From Plecoglossus altivelis (Eukaryota > Chordata > Actinopteri > Osmeriformes > Plecoglossidae): a DNA stretch of 64,000 nt. The position numbers were made by a program, and so were the translations under genes. Shown here piece by piece: positions 63,022 through 64,000 of the stretch (positions are counted from its first letter, which is position 1; the number at the start of each line of letters is the position of its first letter). A model generated the notes under the pieces. It had not been told where the DNA came from and searched no databases. It was given only the letters and a program-made list of their open reading frames with translations. The stretch is taken from NCBI GenBank assembly GCA_036571765.1, contig BROE01000001.1, positions 3,641,137-3,705,136 of the forward strand, given 5' to 3'.

Positions 63022-63900
63022 TCAAGCAGAGGTGACGCTAGGCTGTGTTTGCTGAAGGTGTTGGCTGGCTTCAAGACTTGACCGGGGTTGCTGGGGCTGG
63101 GCCTGGTGTTGCTGGGGCTGGGCCTGGTGTTGTTGGGGCTGGTGTTGCTGGGGCTGGGCCTGGTGTTGTTGGGGCTGGTGTTGCTGGGGCTGGGCCTGGT
63201 GTTGCTGGGGCTGGGCCTGGTGTTGCTGGGGCTGGGTCTGGTGTTGCTGGACCTGCTGTTGCTGGGCCTGGACCTGCTGTTGCTGGACCTGCTGTTGCTG
63301 GACCTGCTGTTGCTGGGCCTGTTGTTGCTGGGCCTGCTGTTGCTGGGCCTGCTGTTGCTGGGCCTGCTGTTGCTGGGCCTGGGCCTGCTGTTGCTGGGCC
63401 TGGGCCTGCTGTTGCTGGGCCTGTTGTTGCTGGGCCTGCTGTTGCTGGGCCTGGGCCTGCTGTTGCTGGGCCTGGGCCTGCTGTTGCTGGGCCTGTTGTT
63501 GCTGGGTCTGGTGTTGCTGGGGCTGGGTCTGGTGTTGCTGGGCCTGGGCCTGCTGTTGCTGGGCCTGCTGTTGCTGGGCCTGCGCCTGGACCTGCTGTTG
63601 CTGGGCCTGGGCCTGGACTTGCTGTTGCTGGGCCTGCTGAGGTGGGAGTTGAACTTGAGGCTGCGATTGTAATGGAGCAGAAACGTTAAGTTGTCCGGCC
63701 CCTTGCTGGGTAAGAGCACTCGTAGAGTTTGTGGGTGCTGGGACGGAAAGCTGTGACAGCTGGTCGTTGTTCGCCAATGACTTCAACACAGCATTCTCCC
63801 TCTCCAGAAGAGAGTTCCTCTCAAACAGCTCCTTGATCTGCTCCTTCAGAACCTCCACCTCCTCACGCACAGCATACATTAGATGGCTTTTCACCAAGTC
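63022..63900 (-). CDS. tsc22d2: TSC22 domain family member 2-like, last coding exon
   Basis: The C-terminal exon (292 residues) of a TSC22-type leucine-zipper transcription regulator that acts as homo- or heterodimers. After an AG acceptor at 63901-63902 it opens with the TSC box (DLVKSHLMYAVREEVEVLKE) and the zipper (QIKELFERNSLLERENAVLK), then SLANNDQLSQLSVPAP. About 190 residues of Gln/Ala/His/Pro repeats follow, ending QQTQPSVTSA and TGA. ELFERNS-LERENAVLKSLA and the QP...V-SA ending match my memory of TSC22D2 rather than D1, D3 or D4. The large upstream exon lies beyond the window. The Gln tract is far longer than I expect for the family. Confidence 0.85.
   Translation of the reverse strand, partial: DLVKSHLMYAVREEVEVLKEQIKELFERNSLLERENAVLKSLANNDQLSQLSVPAPTNSTSALTQQGAGQLNVSAPLQSQPQVQLPPQQAQQQQVQAQAQQQQVQAQAQQQQAQQQQAQAQQHQTQPQQHQTQQQQAQQQQAQAQQQQAQAQQQQAQQQQAQQQQAQAQQQQAQAQQQQAQQQQAQQQQAQQQQAQQQQVQQQQVQQQQVQAQQQQVQQHQTQPQQHQAQPQQHQAQPQQHQPQQHQAQPQQHQPQQHQAQPQQHQAQPQQPRSSLEASQHLQQTQPSVTSA
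63085..63650. repeat. 15-base coding minisatellite (Gln-rich) in tsc22d2
   Basis: About 565 bases built from the + strand unit CTGCTGTTGCTGGGC and relatives (CTGGGCCTGG, TGTTGCTGGGGCTGGG). On the coding - strand the units read AQQQQ, AQ, VQ, HQTQPQQ and HQAQPQQ. Higher-order blocks repeat, for example AQQQQAQAQQQQ. No stop occurs in the coding frame, and other frames are also open. Confidence 0.95.
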
Positions 63901-64000
63901 CTGAGCAGGCAAAACCAAATCGGGAACAAACCATGAGCTCACAAGTATCCTTTTGGTACAATGAACTACTATATAGAAGCTAGACTCCACATTAGAAAAG

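Noticed and set aside
63045..63689. + strand Val/Ala/Gly/Pro-rich 214-codon frame as a gene
   Set aside because: Produced by the tsc22d2 minisatellite; the - strand frame is contiguous with the TSC box and leucine zipper and is the real one.

Overview
The window looks like a piece of a ray-finned fish (teleost) chromosome. It has compact multi-exon vertebrate genes with GT-AG introns, abundant CA/GA/GACA/ATT microsatellites, a Rex3 (RTE-clade) retrotransposon, and a class II CPD photolyase gene, which placental mammals lack. There are no prokaryotic features, CRISPR arrays or operons. Species cannot be named from the sequence alone.

Layout: (1) 1-2473, + strand: the 3' six exons of a major-facilitator transporter resembling MFSD8/CLN7. 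(2) 2474-17946: about 15 kb without a convincing gene, with microsatellites and one weak candidate for a small secreted peptide (4422-4731). (3) 17947-35888, - strand: a nearly complete ephb3-type Eph receptor gene, 15 exons, with ligand-binding, cysteine-rich, FN3, transmembrane and intact-looking kinase exons. The exon that should carry most of the SAM domain is not visible. Because that exon is normally phase-symmetric, the kinase exon joins the last exon in frame. (4) 35889-44960: about 9 kb intergenic. (5) 44961-46401, + strand: a two-exon neuromedin U receptor gene (nmur1-like). (6) 49307-53032, - strand: CPD photolyase (phr); one of its nine exons lies in a stretch that reads like uncorrected long-read sequence. 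(7) 53921-57165: a near full-length, inactive Rex3 element. (8) 57608-60275, + strand: fyttd1 (UIF mRNA-export adaptor), nine exons, complete. (9) 63022-63900, - strand: last coding exon of a tsc22d2-type gene, with the TSC box and leucine zipper and a greatly expanded glutamine-rich tandem repeat. The rest of that gene is outside the window.

The genes do not form a pathway. Their functions are receptor signalling (ephb3, nmur1), light-dependent DNA repair (phr), mRNA export (fyttd1), transcription control (tsc22d2) and membrane transport (MFS). fyttd1 and tsc22d2 converge tail to tail. phr and fyttd1 are divergent, with Rex3 inserted between them. The most interesting observations are the apparent loss of the SAM exon from an otherwise intact Eph receptor, the corrupted photolyase exon, and the multi-frame-open Gln/Ala minisatellite in tsc22d2.
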